Origin: Mauremys mutica
Lineage: Eukaryota > Chordata > Testudines > Geoemydidae
Length of the DNA stretch: 64,000 bases
Reading direction: 5' to 3'
NCBI RefSeq assembly: GCF_020497125.1
Contig: NC_059079.1
Location: forward strand, 53,455,114-53,519,113
Shown here: piece after piece, positions 14,801 to 26,534 of the stretch
Layout of the letters: each line of letters opens with the position of its first letter
Position numbering within the stretch: position 1 is the stretch's first letter
Notes under the pieces: model-generated
What the model saw: only the letters and a program-made list of their open reading frames with translations
What the model was told of the DNA's origin: nothing
Databases searched by the model: none
Program-made: the position numbers and the translations under genes

Positions 14801-15308
14801 TTGCCTCCTGACATAAGAGACAGTGTGTGAAACCAGGAGAACTATATAAAAGCGATATCAATAAATAATTTTGGGGAAGAGGTTAAGTTGGTTTTTTTTT
14901 TAAACTACAACAGCTGAAACTACTACTAAGAACTACTATAATAAACTAACTACTAAACGAGCTCAGGGGTCACAGTTCAGATAAAACTCAAAAAGGACAA
15001 CTGCTAAAGCTCTGCCTCAGGCCAAGGCAGGTGAGAAGGAACTGAGAGCGGTTTGCCCATGACATGCTATATAACAACATGGAACATGAGATTAACATGC
15101 ATGTGCAGGCTGAATGGACACTGCTATGAAAAATCTCCAATCAAAGGCACAGGGAGCCCAAGCACACCTAGAGTGGAGCACCTATAGGGACACCACTTAA
15201 AAAAGAACAGGTGTTCTCTAGGTGGCCCTTCATTCACTTAATAACAATTTCCGGTTCTGTTATTGCTGCTAAACAAGTTGGTATTACATCTATCTAGGGC
15301 TTTTCTAA

Positions 15309-15566
15309 GGGCTTGTCTATGCTTACAATGCTACAGTGGTGCAGTGCCACTGTAACGCTTTAGTATAGACACTACCTTTGCTGACAGGAGGGATTCTCCC
15401 ATCAGTGTAGATGATCCACATCTCTGAGAGGCAGTAGCTAGGTTGCCTAGCACTGTCTACACCAGGACTTTGGTCATCTTAACTAAGCTGCTATGGGGTG
15501 CATGGATTTTTCACACCCCTGATCAAGGTAGTTATGCTGATCTAATTTTCTAGTGTACACCAGGCC
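15309..15566. mobile_element. Harbinger-like MITE, 258 bp
   Basis: Ends are gggcttgtctatgc and gtgtacaccaggcc, with TAA on both sides (15306-15308 and 15567-15569). Three-base TWA duplications are typical of Harbinger elements. Confidence 0.8.
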
Positions 15567-16006
15567 TAAACCTTTTAAGGCCCAATCCTATGAATGCATA
15601 TGCAATGACAATACTCACATGTGTAAATTTACTTGTCTTCTGGAAGGTTTGAAGGATTGGGCCCTACGCTCTCTGTTCAATGTTCATTCATAGAGTAATG
15701 CATCAAATAAAAGATCGTCTGCACAGTTCATAGGCCTACAAACCAAATCTGTGGTCTGCACATTGTACTCCCTTTCTATCACATGTCCCACTGTGCACAG
15801 AGAGACATAAAGCAGCAGTCTCCCCCTGCACATGCTCTCTGACAGCTCAGCAAAAACACATCGTGATCACTGTGTTTTGCTCCTGTGTACAGGAAAAGGA
15901 CAAGCAGGCAGGCATTGACCTAAAATAACTCTCTGGGCAAAGTTTTAATTCTACTGTCATCAAAATTAGTGACTGCACCTCATACACAGAGACAATAAGC
16001 TAATAC

Positions 16007-16113
16007 CTTAATCGTCCACATTCCAGGTTCTGGATCTTTTACATTCACCACCTTTGCAGAGTTATGGATATTTAGCAACTCATTCAAGCCAGATCCTTTT
16101 CCCATCTGCTTAC
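16007..16113 (-). CDS. HMCN1: HMCN1 internal exon (post-vWA region, likely exon 6)
   Basis: This 107-nt exon starts with two bases that complete the glycine codon of the previous exon, followed by 35 codons. The acceptor is ttttag and the donor is gtatta (usable, though weaker than gtaagt). The product reads KQMGKGSGLNELLNIHNSAK then VVNVKDPEPGMWTIK, matching the post-vWA segment of HMCN1. It is not in the listed frames because no ATG opens it. Phase agreement with both neighbours confirms it. Confidence 0.93.
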
Positions 16114-18262
16114 CTAAAACACAAGTAAACACGGAGTGAATATATTTCTCTTAGCCATGTCACACATATGGGTATTATATGACTTATTAGCTAGCTCATT
16201 TTGTGATATTTACAGTAATTTCCAACTTCAAGCTGTTACTGGAAATTCTTTGTCAGGATTCTAAAAATGCTCAAAGAGTCATTCTAACTTTTCCATTCAT
16301 TTAATAACTTTACATCTCTGTGTGGTGAGTAATGACTTACTGATATAAGAATCAAATTATCAGGCAAATAACTTTCTCTTCTTCCCAGAACAAACTGATG
16401 CCAAATGAGAGGTAGAGATTTGGTGGCAGATGCTGTCTATGGCCAGTTTTCATTCAGAATTTTAGAGAATTCTTCCATTAGTGATGGCACTGATAGTACT
16501 GACCAGCTGCCAGCATGCTCATCCTTCTGTCCTCCAGAGTTAGGCCTGCCCTTAGCAGGGTGGATGGCATGGTGGTAGAAACACTGTTAGCCAGTCCCGA
16601 CTAGCAATTCCATTGTTGCTAGCACTGTTGGTGCTGCACCAGTGTATTAACTTTAAGGAAGTTTCCCACTCTTGTTCGAACTCCTTAAATTTTCATTGTG
16701 AATTTAGCCTGGCTATCAGGTACATTCTGCCTCAGTAAGGGAGTACCAGTTTTCATAATGTCTTGGTACTCAGATAAGTTTATAGGCTAGAATTGGTTCT
16801 CTAAAGAGACGCTCAATTACCTACTCTGCTAATCATTAAGTGCCATCCATGGCTGAACAATATGAGGAAGAGCTTCAAAACAGCAGATGAGGCTCAAGTG
16901 CAGGAAAAGGGCTCAACTTTGGGTACTGGATATATGGGCCACATTGTTGGCTGTTGTATATTGGCATATCTCCACTAATTTGGAGTTATGCTGATTTAAA
17001 CCAGATGAGAATCTGGCCCTTAGAACATGAACAAGAAGGGCCGATTGGCTATATTGGTCCAGATCCTCAGAGAAGGCGGAGAAGCACACAATGCAGGTCA
17101 GCGTTCCTTTGATTCTGAGTTGTGAGCATGCCAGATTGGTCCCTGGTGTAAATTAGAGCAGCCTACCAGTTACTGATATGGCTGACAATTAAAAGGGTAG
17201 AGGGACACGCTGGCCATGTCCTTTTCTCCCCAGTCTCCCCCCAATGTCAGCAGTGGAGGGAGGACGAAGAATAGAGACCTCTGTGCCATAGATGGTGCAT
17301 CCCATCAAAGTGGGGTGATCTTCCTGGGGCTGTACACGAGGACGTTGGGGCTGGGTTGTGCTGGTGGTGTGTCACAAGCAGCTGTGCAGCACAGCCAAGG
17401 ATCTGGGACGTTACAAAGAACAAAGGGATGGAATTGTTTTCTGATTCAGGCCCTGATCCTGCAATCAGAGAGTACTGGATTTAGTGCTTAATGCAGCAAA
17501 TAGTCACACTGAAGTGAAAGGGACTACTCAGGGCAGTAAACCCAACTCTGGCAGTCCATGTTTACAGGATGAAGCCCCCGGACATGATAAACTGAAAGCA
17601 CTGTCATGCAACCCTTAAACACATTTTCCCAGATTACCCATGATTTGAAAGTCACTTTAAACAACAAAGGGTGATATGCATTTTTAAAGTGTACAAAGTA
17701 AACAAAGCACATCTGGCAGAGCTAGTATTTAAGGCAGAACTCCACACAACTGTGTTAATCGTGCTCTTCAGAGACACACTCTAAGCAAGTCCCCCTTCCT
17801 GTAAACAAAGGAGGAATGCCTCAGATGGAAGACTTGACCGGGGTGCCTTGCAGAGAACCCATGCTGTGAGAAGGAACATTTCATAGACACTTTAAAGAGC
17901 TCTAAATAAATCTCCAGCTGAAAGTCACTCAGAGCCCAGAATGCACAATCTTGAATTTTAATTTCTGGAGCATTACACAGGCTTCAAAGGACTCTAACTT
18001 ATAAAGGAGTAATACATCTATTAAAAATACCTTTATTTATAAATAGTATTCCAAATCAGTAACCTGCATTCTTTTTTTCACCACTAAATAACTATGATGC
18101 AGAGTTTGAATTGGAATGTTCTCATGGTTCCGGTGTGTTTGACTCTTGGTTTTGGTTTGGTTCATAACTAGTAAGGGCCAGCTACCGTATTCAGGTATGT
18201 TCAAATGCTGAGCTCCAGTTCAGCCCCACTGTACACATATGACATGATATAGCCAAAAACTA

Positions 18263-18339
18263 TATGAAGACAGACTAAAACATTTGCCATGTAAATCAGA
18301 TACTAAATAAAATGGATATGGTAGAAAATCATCAAGGGT
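18263..18339 (+). repeat. Direct duplication, copy 1
   Basis: This 77-bp segment is nearly identical to 20491-20569 in the same orientation, sharing catttgccatgtaaatca and aaaatggatatggtagaaaa. The two copies flank the HMCN1 exon at 19910-20081. It does not resemble the transposon families named here. Confidence 0.85.
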
Positions 18340-18469
18340 CAAGAAAGAAAAGTTGTATGTTGTGGTGTCACCAGAAGGCACAGCTGTTGAATAAGATAAT
18401 TAAAATACTTTATAATGGCATTAAAAGACTGAATGCCTTCATGCTAGCAGTGACTATTTACAGTGCTAT

Positions 18470-18663
18470 TTAACCTCATTATCTCTAGCTTGCTTCTTGC
18501 TTGCATATATATACCTGCCCCTGGAAATTTCCACTACTTGCATCCGAAGCAGTTGGGTATTCACCCATGAAAGCTCATGCTGCAAAACGTCTGTTAGTCT
18601 ATAAGGTGCCACGGGATTCTTTGCTGCTTTTACAGATCCAGACTAACATGGCTACCCCTATGA
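18470..18663 (+). mobile_element. Penelope-like element fragment, 194 bp
   Basis: The fragment is bounded by a perfect 15-bp duplication tatttacagtgctat (18455-18469 and 18664-18678). It contains gttgggtattcacccatgaa followed by gctcatgc and tgttagtctataaggtgcca. Penelope-like elements are known to carry hammerhead ribozyme motifs in this part. Here the CUGANGA core is scrambled (ccgaagcag) and the base expected before the cleavage site is G, so the ribozyme should be dead. Confidence 0.75.
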
Positions 18664-19634
18664 TATTTACAGTGCTATCACTTTTAGAATTGAGCAGATC
18701 CATACCTCAAGGCCACACTAAAGAAAACCCTTCAGAGTAATTCATCTGTAATACTAGATTGGATATAGCACTAAAAACTGCTGTAGAATACAATCCTGCA
18801 CTAACTGGAGATTTTTAATGAGAGTTTAACAGATTTAAGCACCCACCTCCCTTAAGCCCTTTTGAAAATCTCACTCTGGATCTTCCAGGTCTCTCCCCAG
18901 ATGAATAAAATAGGCCTTTTTCATGATTCTAGGACTCACCACTCCAGAATACATTCTTGGAGCAAGTAGGAGGAAAGTCCCAGTATCTGTTTTCAAAGTT
19001 TTACAAACTTTATTTTCACTGAGAAAAGCATATTTAAGAGTTGGTTACTCTCAAATAGGCTTTTTCCAGTCAACTTCCAAAACAATATCTTAAAGTGTCA
19101 AAGGGATGTGGGTGCTTCTCCTGTGAAGCAAATATTGAGCCAGACAACAATCCCAGTTATTGCTGTATAAATTCAGAGTAACTTCACTGAAATCAGTGGA
19201 TTACTTCAGATTTATGCCAGTACAAATCTGGCATAAGGTATAAGATTTTGTTTAGAACTGTAAGAATTTCTTGCCATGGAAAGCATACTTGAGCATAAGC
19301 AATAAAGCAGGGGAAACAGTGCCTATTTTGTGAATAAACACAAGCTATTCCAGTCTTCGAAGCTAGCTATGTGGCACCCTGCATGCAAGCAAGTTAATTA
19401 AGAAAAGTCAGGAAGTATTTTAGCCATTGACATTTCTGGGAATTATGTGATTAAACTGCTGAGTAACCTTCTGGCTATATACTCCTCCAACTTTTCTTAT
19501 AGACTGATCAGCTAGGTTTCAAAATAATACAAAGACGTTTAGACCCAGTCGTGCTCCCACTGAAGTCAATCAAAGTTTTACCACTGGGCTCATAGTTGCA
19601 TCAGTACAAATTCAGAGTAACTCTCTGAACTCAG

Positions 19635-19737
19635 GTTTCAGAGTAGCAGCCATGTTCGTATGTATCCGCAAAAAGAACAGGAGTACTTGTGGCACCTTAG
19701 AGACTAACAAATTTATTTGAGCATAAGCTTTCTTTTT
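19635..19737 (-). mobile_element. Penelope-like element fragment, 103 bp
   Basis: The fragment is bounded by a perfect 13-bp duplication tctctgaactcag (19622-19634 and 19738-19750). Sequence includes ttcagagtagcagccatg and ggcaccttagagactaac, the complement of the right end of the copy at 26.6 kb. It is truncated after ataagctttc. Confidence 0.75.
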
Positions 19738-19909
19738 TCTCTGAACTCAGCTGAGTTATTCCAGAGCCACATAGGTGTATGGAAGCAGAACTTGGTCTAC
19801 TGACTTCAGTAGGAAAAGGACCGGGCCTTTCCTGTTGGAGAGTGCAAAGCTGGATTGTCTTGTTTATTTTCCCCCCCACTAAATATAAAAGAATATATAG
19901 ATATCTCAC

Positions 19910-20081
19910 CTAATGGATCGTGAATTTCAATTACTGGAGAAGGACCACTCAGTGACACTGTGACCTCTTTCAGACTGGGATCAAAAGGAATTTGCCAAGT
20001 ATTCACTGCCAAGGTTAAATGGTCTGTGGATAGGAGATGCACTTTGGAGGCCTGCACCGCTTCTTCTACCCACTTCAACAC
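19910..20081 (-). CDS. HMCN1: HMCN1 internal exon (end of vWA and linker, likely exon 5)
   Basis: This 172-nt exon starts in phase 0 and leaves one base (G) of a split glycine codon. The acceptor follows ttgtag and the donor is gtgaga. It encodes [19 protein letters not shown], then [20 protein letters not shown], ending near IEIHDPL. This is the last helix of the vWA domain plus the start of the conserved hemicentin region that follows it. A pair of 77-79-bp direct repeats lies about 1.6 kb and 0.4 kb from its two edges (see findings). Confidence 0.95.
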
Positions 20082-20490
20082 CTACAAGAAAAAATAATAT
20101 TCATGTCACAAGACAGCATGTAAATCTTCCATAGCACTGTTTATTGCAAGTTGTAGGTACTACTTTGATCAATGTTTTGACTGCTCTGAGCAATGACCCT
20201 ATCACCTAGACCCATGTTAGAACCGTGGTTATCAAATCACTGAGAAAGTTGCATGATAAAAGACTTGCCAATGCTAAAAGTCCTGCTTGCCTGATCAAGC
20301 ACTCCCACCAATTTCAGTGAAGCTATCCTCCTGATAAGACAAGTAGGATTTGGATCCATATCAGGTAACTACAGCAGCCCAGAAATAAAGTCAAGAGTTG
20401 CAATATCTGATTTGGGGATATCTGTAGGACAACAAACAAACACACAAGCAAACCTCTAAGCTAAGGTATGCCTTTGTTTTCATTGTGTAA

Positions 20491-20569
20491 TATGAAAACA
20501 GACAGAAAAACATTTGCCATGTAAATCATATACTAAATAAAATGGATATGGTAGAAAAACATCAAGGGT
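20491..20569 (+). repeat. Direct duplication, copy 2
   Basis: This is the partner of 18263-18339, with a few substitutions and a small insertion. It lies on the opposite side of the HMCN1 exon at 19910-20081. Confidence 0.85.
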
Positions 20570-20625
20570 AAAATTCTTGTCACTCATATGATTATCCTTG
20601 CTGAAGCCAATGAGACTGTTCACAG

Positions 20626-20986
20626 CAGTGGTTCTCAACCAGAGACCAGGGGCCCCCTGGGGGAACGTGAGCAGGTTTCAGTGGGGTAGCCAAGCAGGGC
20701 TGGAATTACAGTTGCTGGGGCTCAGGACAGAAACCTAAAGCCCCAATGCATAGGGCTGAAGCTGGGGCCCTGAGTCCTGCCACCCAGGGCTGAAGCTGAA
20801 GCCTGGGCAACTTAGCTTCACGGGGCCACCTCTGGCTTGGGGCCCAGGCAATTGCCCTGCTTGTTATCCACAATGCTGGCCCTGGCTTTTATATAGAGAA
20901 AAACAGTTGTGGCACAGGTGGGACATGGAGTTTTTATAGCATGTTGCCGAGGACCTCAGGAAAAAAAAAAAGGTTGAGAACCCTTG
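20626..20986. mobile_element. hAT element of Charlie/MER5 type, 361 bp
   Basis: Ends are cagtggttctcaacc and ggttgagaacccttg, with perfect 8-bp duplications gttcacag (20618-20625, 20987-20994). It is non-coding and includes an A11 run. Confidence 0.92.
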
Positions 20987-21055
20987 GTTCACAGGATTAA
21001 GGTAAGTAAGCGTAAAACTAAAAAAAGAAACTTATTTTTAAAATAATACCACATG

Positions 21056-21374
21056 TAATTAACCTATGAAATTTGCTGCCACGAGATATCACGGAGGCCA
21101 AGACTAACAAGATTTTTAAAGGATTAGACCTGGATACAGATATTGAGAACCACCACAGTTATAATGGTACATAAACTCTCATGCTTCAGGGCATATGCTA
21201 ATCATGAACTCTCTGGGCTAGGAGAAAACTTTCCTTATACATGTTATGCCATAACATTTATGGAGTTTCTTGAACCTTCTTTTGAGGCATCTGGGACAAG
21301 CCACCATCATAGCTGGGATACTGGACTAGCTGGACTTCTGGTCAGATCCAATGAGACAATTCCTATGACACTAC
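21056..21374 (+). mobile_element. CR1 3' fragment
   Basis: Matches the CR1 3' region: tttgctgccacgag with gaggccaag, then ctcatgcttcagggcatatg, and gggatactggactagctgga near the end. It is old and diverged. Confidence 0.75.
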
Positions 21375-21885
21375 ATAGACATTTACATCAGGGCTGAATT
21401 TGTCCTTAGGAGAATCATGACCCTTAATATTTTGCATTTGTGAACAGCGTCAAATCAACATGAGAAAGTAAAATAAATTACCAGAGTTCAAGGCTCTGTA
21501 TTTCCGCTGCAGCTGCCAATGATCTTACTAACAGAGCTGTGAACAATTTGGCACATTTGCTTGACAGCACTTTATGCAAATTGTTTTTGGTACTGGTTCA
21601 CATTCCCTGAGTTTCAGAATCAATCAAGCCCTATAGTTCAAGGCTAAAGCCGGTCAAAACCACTAAAAATCAAGTCAAAATCATGCAAGGTTTAAACCTT
21701 TCAGTAAACCTGGGCTGCGTTTCAAGTTTTTACTACAGGAGAAAGCTTGACATGTTTCATGGGATTTCAGGTTTCAGTGTGTTTGCATAGCTCTTATCAT
21801 GCTTAAAACAAAACAAAGAGCATCCCCATGACACCTCTTTAAATCATCTGTTACAGGGGAAACAGTGAAGGGAAGGTGATATGGC

Positions 21886-22298
21886 CATAAGCACCGACTC
21901 TGTAAGTGCTCCAGGGCTGGATCACCCACGGGGGAAAAAATGGTGGATGCTGAGCACCCACCGGCAGCCCCCCTATCAGCACCTCCACCTCCCCCAGCAC
22001 CTCCTGCCCACTGGGGGCCCTGCCAAGCCCCACTGATCAGCGCCTCCCCTTCCCTCCCCATGCCTCCCACTGGCCGCAATCAGCTATTTTGCAGCATGCA
22101 GGCGGCTGGGTGGGGAAGGGGGAAGAGTGAGGACACAGTGCACACAGGGGAGGAGGTGGAGCGGGTGTGGGAAGAGGTGAGGCAATGGCTGGGCCTTAAG
22201 GGAAGGGGTGGAGTGGGGGCAGGGCCTGGGACGGGTCAGGGGGTTGAGCACTTCCTCCCCCTCCCCCCCCCCGGCACAATGGAAAGTTAGTGCCTCTG
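21886..22298. mobile_element. hAT MITE, GC-rich, 413 bp
   Basis: Ends are cataagcaccgactctg and gttagtgcctctg, with 8-bp duplications gatatggc (21878-21885) and gatatggt (22299-22306). The interior reads agcacccaccggcagcc and is C-rich. The same family contributes sequence near 56250-56330. Confidence 0.85.
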
Positions 22299-22310
22299 GA
22301 TATGGTCCTA

Positions 22311-22378
22311 TCTAAATTCACTGAAGCACTACAATGGTGCAGCTGCACCACTGCAGCACTGTACATGTAGAGAAGCCC
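22311..22378. repeat. Right part of a Harbinger-like MITE
   Basis: Contains gcagcactgtacatgtagag and ends aagccc before TAA, like other copies here. The left half is missing next to the hAT that ends at 22298. Confidence 0.55.
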
Positions 22379-22826
22379 TAAGGTGGAAGACATGGTTAGT
22401 GAAGAATATGAGAAACATGGGGAGTCATATGGCATCAAAAAAGAACCATTACATTATAAGCTTTCCATTGACATAACTTATTAATGAAAAAAATTCCCCA
22501 CATTTTCTGCAAAACTGTTCCATTTTCCACCCACTAAGAATCAAAACCAAATCTCAAACATTTTCAACAGCAAAAAGGGGGAAAGGAAGGAGAAAAGGGA
22601 GAGGAAGGTGGAAAAGCGGGGAGGGGAAATCATTTTTCTTTTTTTTTTCCCATGAAAAAACAGAATTTTTTAAACAAATGTTTTCTGCCAAAATATCAAT
22701 TTAGAGAATGCCAGTTTTTCCCAAAAATGTTTTCAAACGAGAAATTTCAACCCAATCTATTTACATTATATTAAGAGAAAGAATTATGTTTGTGTTCTTT
22801 TTATTTGTAGTGGCTGTGAGGGTGAA

Positions 22827-24328
22827 GAATCATAGATTCATAGACTTTAAGGTCAGAAGGGACCATTATGATCATCTAGTCTGACCTCCTGCACAAGGCA
22901 GGCCACAGAATCTCACCCACCCACTCTTGTATCAAACCCCTAACCTATGTCTGAGCTACTGAAGTCCTCAAATCGTGGATTAAAGTCTTCAAGGTGCAGA
23001 GAATCATCCAGCAAGTGACCTGTGCCCCACGCTGCAGAGGAAGGCGAAAAACCTCCAGGGCCTCTGCCAATCTGCCCTGGAGGAAAATTCCTTCCCAACC
23101 CCAAATATGGTGATCAGCTAAACCCTGAGCATGTGGGCAAGACTCACCAGCCAGACACCCAGGAAAGAATTCTCTGTAGTAGCTCAGATCCCACCCCATC
23201 TAACATCCCATCACATTGGACATGTTTACCACTAATAGTCAAAGATCAATTGCCAAAATTAGGCTATCCCATCATACCATCAATCCACAAACTTATCAAG
23301 CTTAGTCTTGAAGCCAGATATGTCTTTTGCCCCCACTGCTCCCCTTGGAAGGCTGTTCCACAACTTCACTCCTCTGAGGGTTAGAAACATTTGTCTAATT
23401 TCAAGTCTAAACTTCCTGATGGCCACTTCATATCCATTTGTTCTTGTGTCCACATTAGTACTAAGCTTAAATAATTCCTCTCCCTCCCTCGTATTTATCC
23501 CTCTGATATATTTATAGAGAGCAATCATATCTCCCCTCAGCCTTCTTTTGGTTAGGCTAAACAAGCCAAGCTCTTTGAGTCTCCTTTCATAAGACAAGTT
23601 TTCCATTCCTCATATCATCCTAGTAGCCCTTCTCTGTACCTGTTCCAATTTGAATTCATCCTTCTTAAACATGGGAGACCCAGAACTGCACACAGTATTC
23701 CAGATGAGGTCTCACCTATGCCTTGTATAATGGTACTAACATCTCCTTATATCTACTGGAAATACCTCGCCTGATGCATCCCAAAACCGCATTCGCTTTT
23801 TTCACAGCCATATCACATTGACGGCTCATAGTCATCCTGTGATCAACCAATACTCCGAGGTCCTTCTCCTCCTCTGTGACTTCCAACTGACACATCCCCA
23901 TCGTATAACAAAAATTCTTGTTATTAATCCCTAAATGCATGACTTTGCACTTTTCACTATTAAATTTCATCCTTTTACTATTACTCCAGTTTACAAGGTC
24001 ATCCAGATCTTCCTATATGATATCCTGGTCCTTCTCTGTATTGACAATACCTCCCAGCTTTGTGTCATCCGCAAACTTTATTAGCACATTCCCACTTTTT
24101 GTGCCAAGGTCAGTAATAAAAAGATTAAATAAGATTGGTCCCAAAACCGATCCCTGAGGAACTCCACTAGTAACCTCCCTCCAGCCTGACAGTTCACCTT
24201 TCAGTACGACCCGTTGTAGTCTCCCTTTTAACCAGTTCCTTATCAACCTTTCAATTTTCATATTGATCCCCATCTTTTCCAATTTAGCTAATAATTCCCC
24301 ATGTGGAACTGTATCAAATGCCTTACAG
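22827..24328 (-). mobile_element. CR1 LINE, 5'-truncated
   Basis: The 3' end lies at about 22827 (atcatagattcatagac on the plus strand). The minus strand encodes the last part of ORF2: VPQGSVLGPILFNLFITDLG, KFADDTKLGGIVNTEKDQD, HLGINNKNFCYTMG, then ENLSYERRLKELGLFSLTK and FLTLRGVKLWNSLPRGAVGA. Frames are broken by indels. It begins near 24328 within the reverse transcriptase, a common truncation. Confidence 0.92.
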
Positions 24329-24687
24329 TAAGAAGGTTCCCACTAATTCTGGGGGCTTACCTACATGGAAAAGTTTGACAAGTTAGACCTCGTTTACACA
24401 GGAGATAACATATTATACAAATACAGATTAGAAAATACAGATTATGCAAATATATTAATCTAATTAGACCATTCTGAAACTATTTTAAGGACTGTAATCC
24501 ATCTCTCCATAATATAATCCAATGGCCTAAATTTGTTACAATTACAATATTAAAATTATTAATTGATATCTCACATTATTACAATGTCTCCAAGGATCCC
24601 AAAGTGCTTGACAAATTCTAGACAAAAACAGCAACAACAGAAATGTAGCCATCCCTGAAGTTGGAATCAGAGATGCACTGACAATGG

Positions 24688-24985
24688 TCCTGATCCTGCA
24701 AGCAATTACACACATGCACAACTTTAGGCATGTGAATCATCACACCGACTTTAACCTCCACTGATGCCAAATGATGGAGTTCACTTAAGGTACATCTACA
24801 CTGCAATTAGAGACCTGAGCCCAAATGTCCACACTGCCATGTTTAGCCCTGGAGCCCAATGAGCCTGAGTTAATTGACCTGGGCTCTGACACTCAGTGTC
24901 ATAGGGTAGATGTACCCTTAGATTACTTCAGTGGGACTGCTCATGTATATAAAGTTAAGCATGTGTGTTTGCAGGATTGGGGCCA
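24688..24985. repeat. Ancient palindromic repeat split by a MITE
   Basis: The left arm (24688-24775, gatcctgcaagcaattacac) and right arm (24921-24985, ttaagcatgtgtgtttgcagg) are complementary along about 60 bases. A Harbinger-like MITE sits between them, at the tip of the palindrome. Confidence 0.6.
24788..24917. mobile_element. Harbinger-like MITE, 130 bp
   Basis: Ends are aggtacatctacac and gtagatgtaccc, with TTA on both sides (24785-24787, 24918-24920). The interior includes gagcctgagttaattgacc. Confidence 0.8.
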
Positions 24986-26093
24986 GTATTTATGAAAAGG
25001 GTTTCCCATATTAGTGTTCCCATTAACCCAGGCTGAATCTTGTATAGCAGTTTGCAAAGCATATGATGAGAGGCTGTGGAAGCTATAAATTTATTTCCCC
25101 ATTTGAACACACATACTTTCTCATAACCATAATAAAGGAAGCCACTGAGCAAAGAGACCTAAAAACCTCCAGGGCCTCTGCCAATCTGCAAAATTTTTAT
25201 TAAGACACGCTTTGCTGGATGTGTTTATACTTTGTTCCTTCAGATATACTTTGCCAAATCTAACACTGGTATAAGGGATGCAATTCTACTGAGCTTATCT
25301 TCAGAGGAGTTTATGCACCTTTGCAACAGAGCTGAATTTGGCTCACTGAATATTATTGCAGTACTGAACCATGTTCCAGTTTGAGTAATTTCAGGGAGCA
25401 AGTGGGAGTATCATCCAGTGGGAAATTTTTGAACATTCTTATAAATCAGTGCAACAGTTTGTATTTCAAAGGCCAAAAAAATTGCTCTTCAAAATATTGT
25501 TATGAGACCCCTGGATGTCCTCTTTGGCAGGGATGATTTAAGAGTTTTCATGGGAGTGCTGAACTCTATCAGAGCCCGGGAAATCATTCCATCCCTCCTT
25601 TTCATTTGGAAGCAGAGTTTTAACAAGGCATTGCTGCATATTACTGGGTGGAATGTGATACCCATTGAATGGTGCACAGCAACACAATATATTTCAAGAC
25701 AAAAATGGAAGAAGAAAATTGCATCTAGTTGAAAATGCATGGGGGACTTTAAGTAAACAAAACAGATTGGTTCTTTTGAACTATTCCAGCTGCTCTGTGC
25801 AGATCAGCAGCACAAAGCAGCTACAAACCCAGTTTAACCAGCCATCTAAGGATTCCAGGTGGCAAAGACACATTTGTAACAGCTCCTAGACCACAACACA
25901 CCTGCCTGAAGTAGAGGGCAAGGCAGCAGAAATGCAGACATGGCCAGGTATCCCTCACCCTCCAGAAATCCCTGACTGTTAAAAAGGTCCCAGGAACCAT
26001 TGGCAACTGTGACTGCTTTAACTTACATCAGGGGGCCTGCTGATCCCTGGACTGAGGGAAAACCACCTTTGTTTCACCTCCCTTGTCCTGGAG

Positions 26094-26244
26094 CAGTGCT
26101 TAATTTGTGCCGGAGCTTGCCAGAGCTGAGCCCAGCACCTCTAGGCACCTCATAGCCCCAGAATATCTGGGCTTGGTGTGTCAGGTATGAAAGTAAAAAA
26201 ATTACTTGAGTCCTGGCCCATCTTTCATTATAAATTAATCACTG
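26094..26244. mobile_element. hAT MITE, 151 bp
   Basis: Ends are cagtgcttaatttgtgcc and attaatcactg, with 8-bp duplications tcctggag (26086-26093) and tcctggac (26245-26252). Confidence 0.85.
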
Positions 26245-26534
26245 TCCTGGACTAAGCACAGCTCAGCATAGGATCTGGACTAATGTAGTTACCAGAGCTT
26301 GATCCTGAATTACTTATACAGTCCTTAGTCAAGCAGAACACCCATTGACTTAATTATGGGTGCCATAAAACATCCAAGTGATGGACTATAGTTGATAAAC
26401 TAAAATACATGCCTAATGTGAAGTTGTATAGCACTATTTGCATTGTGACTTTTGCACAGCACACAGCATAAAACACATTTTGAAAATTCCCCATTGTTTA
26501 TCTGCAGTATGGCAGACTAGCTCTAATTTGAAAA

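Larger units (their letters stand above)
11410..15215 (-). mobile_element. DIRS-type tyrosine-recombinase retrotransposon, internally deleted
   Basis: Inverted terminal segments face each other: near 11488-11520 gtccctataggtggtcccc, and near 15165-15205 gtggagcacctatagggac. Between them, on the minus strand, are a gag-like region (13.8-14.8 kb) and the tyrosine-recombinase gene (11.64-12.6 kb), the order expected for DIRS. The reverse transcriptase/RNase H part is missing. In its place is a GC-rich hAT remnant carrying a Cry I SINE. DIRS elements insert through a recombinase rather than a DDE integrase. Confidence 0.8.
16114..19909 (-). other. HMCN1 intron of 3.8 kb
   Basis: The intron contains two Penelope-like fragments (18470-18663 and 19635-19737) and one arm of a short direct duplication (18263-18339). 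The rest, 16114-18262 and 18680-19621, looks like unique intron with faint old repeats. Confidence 0.75.
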
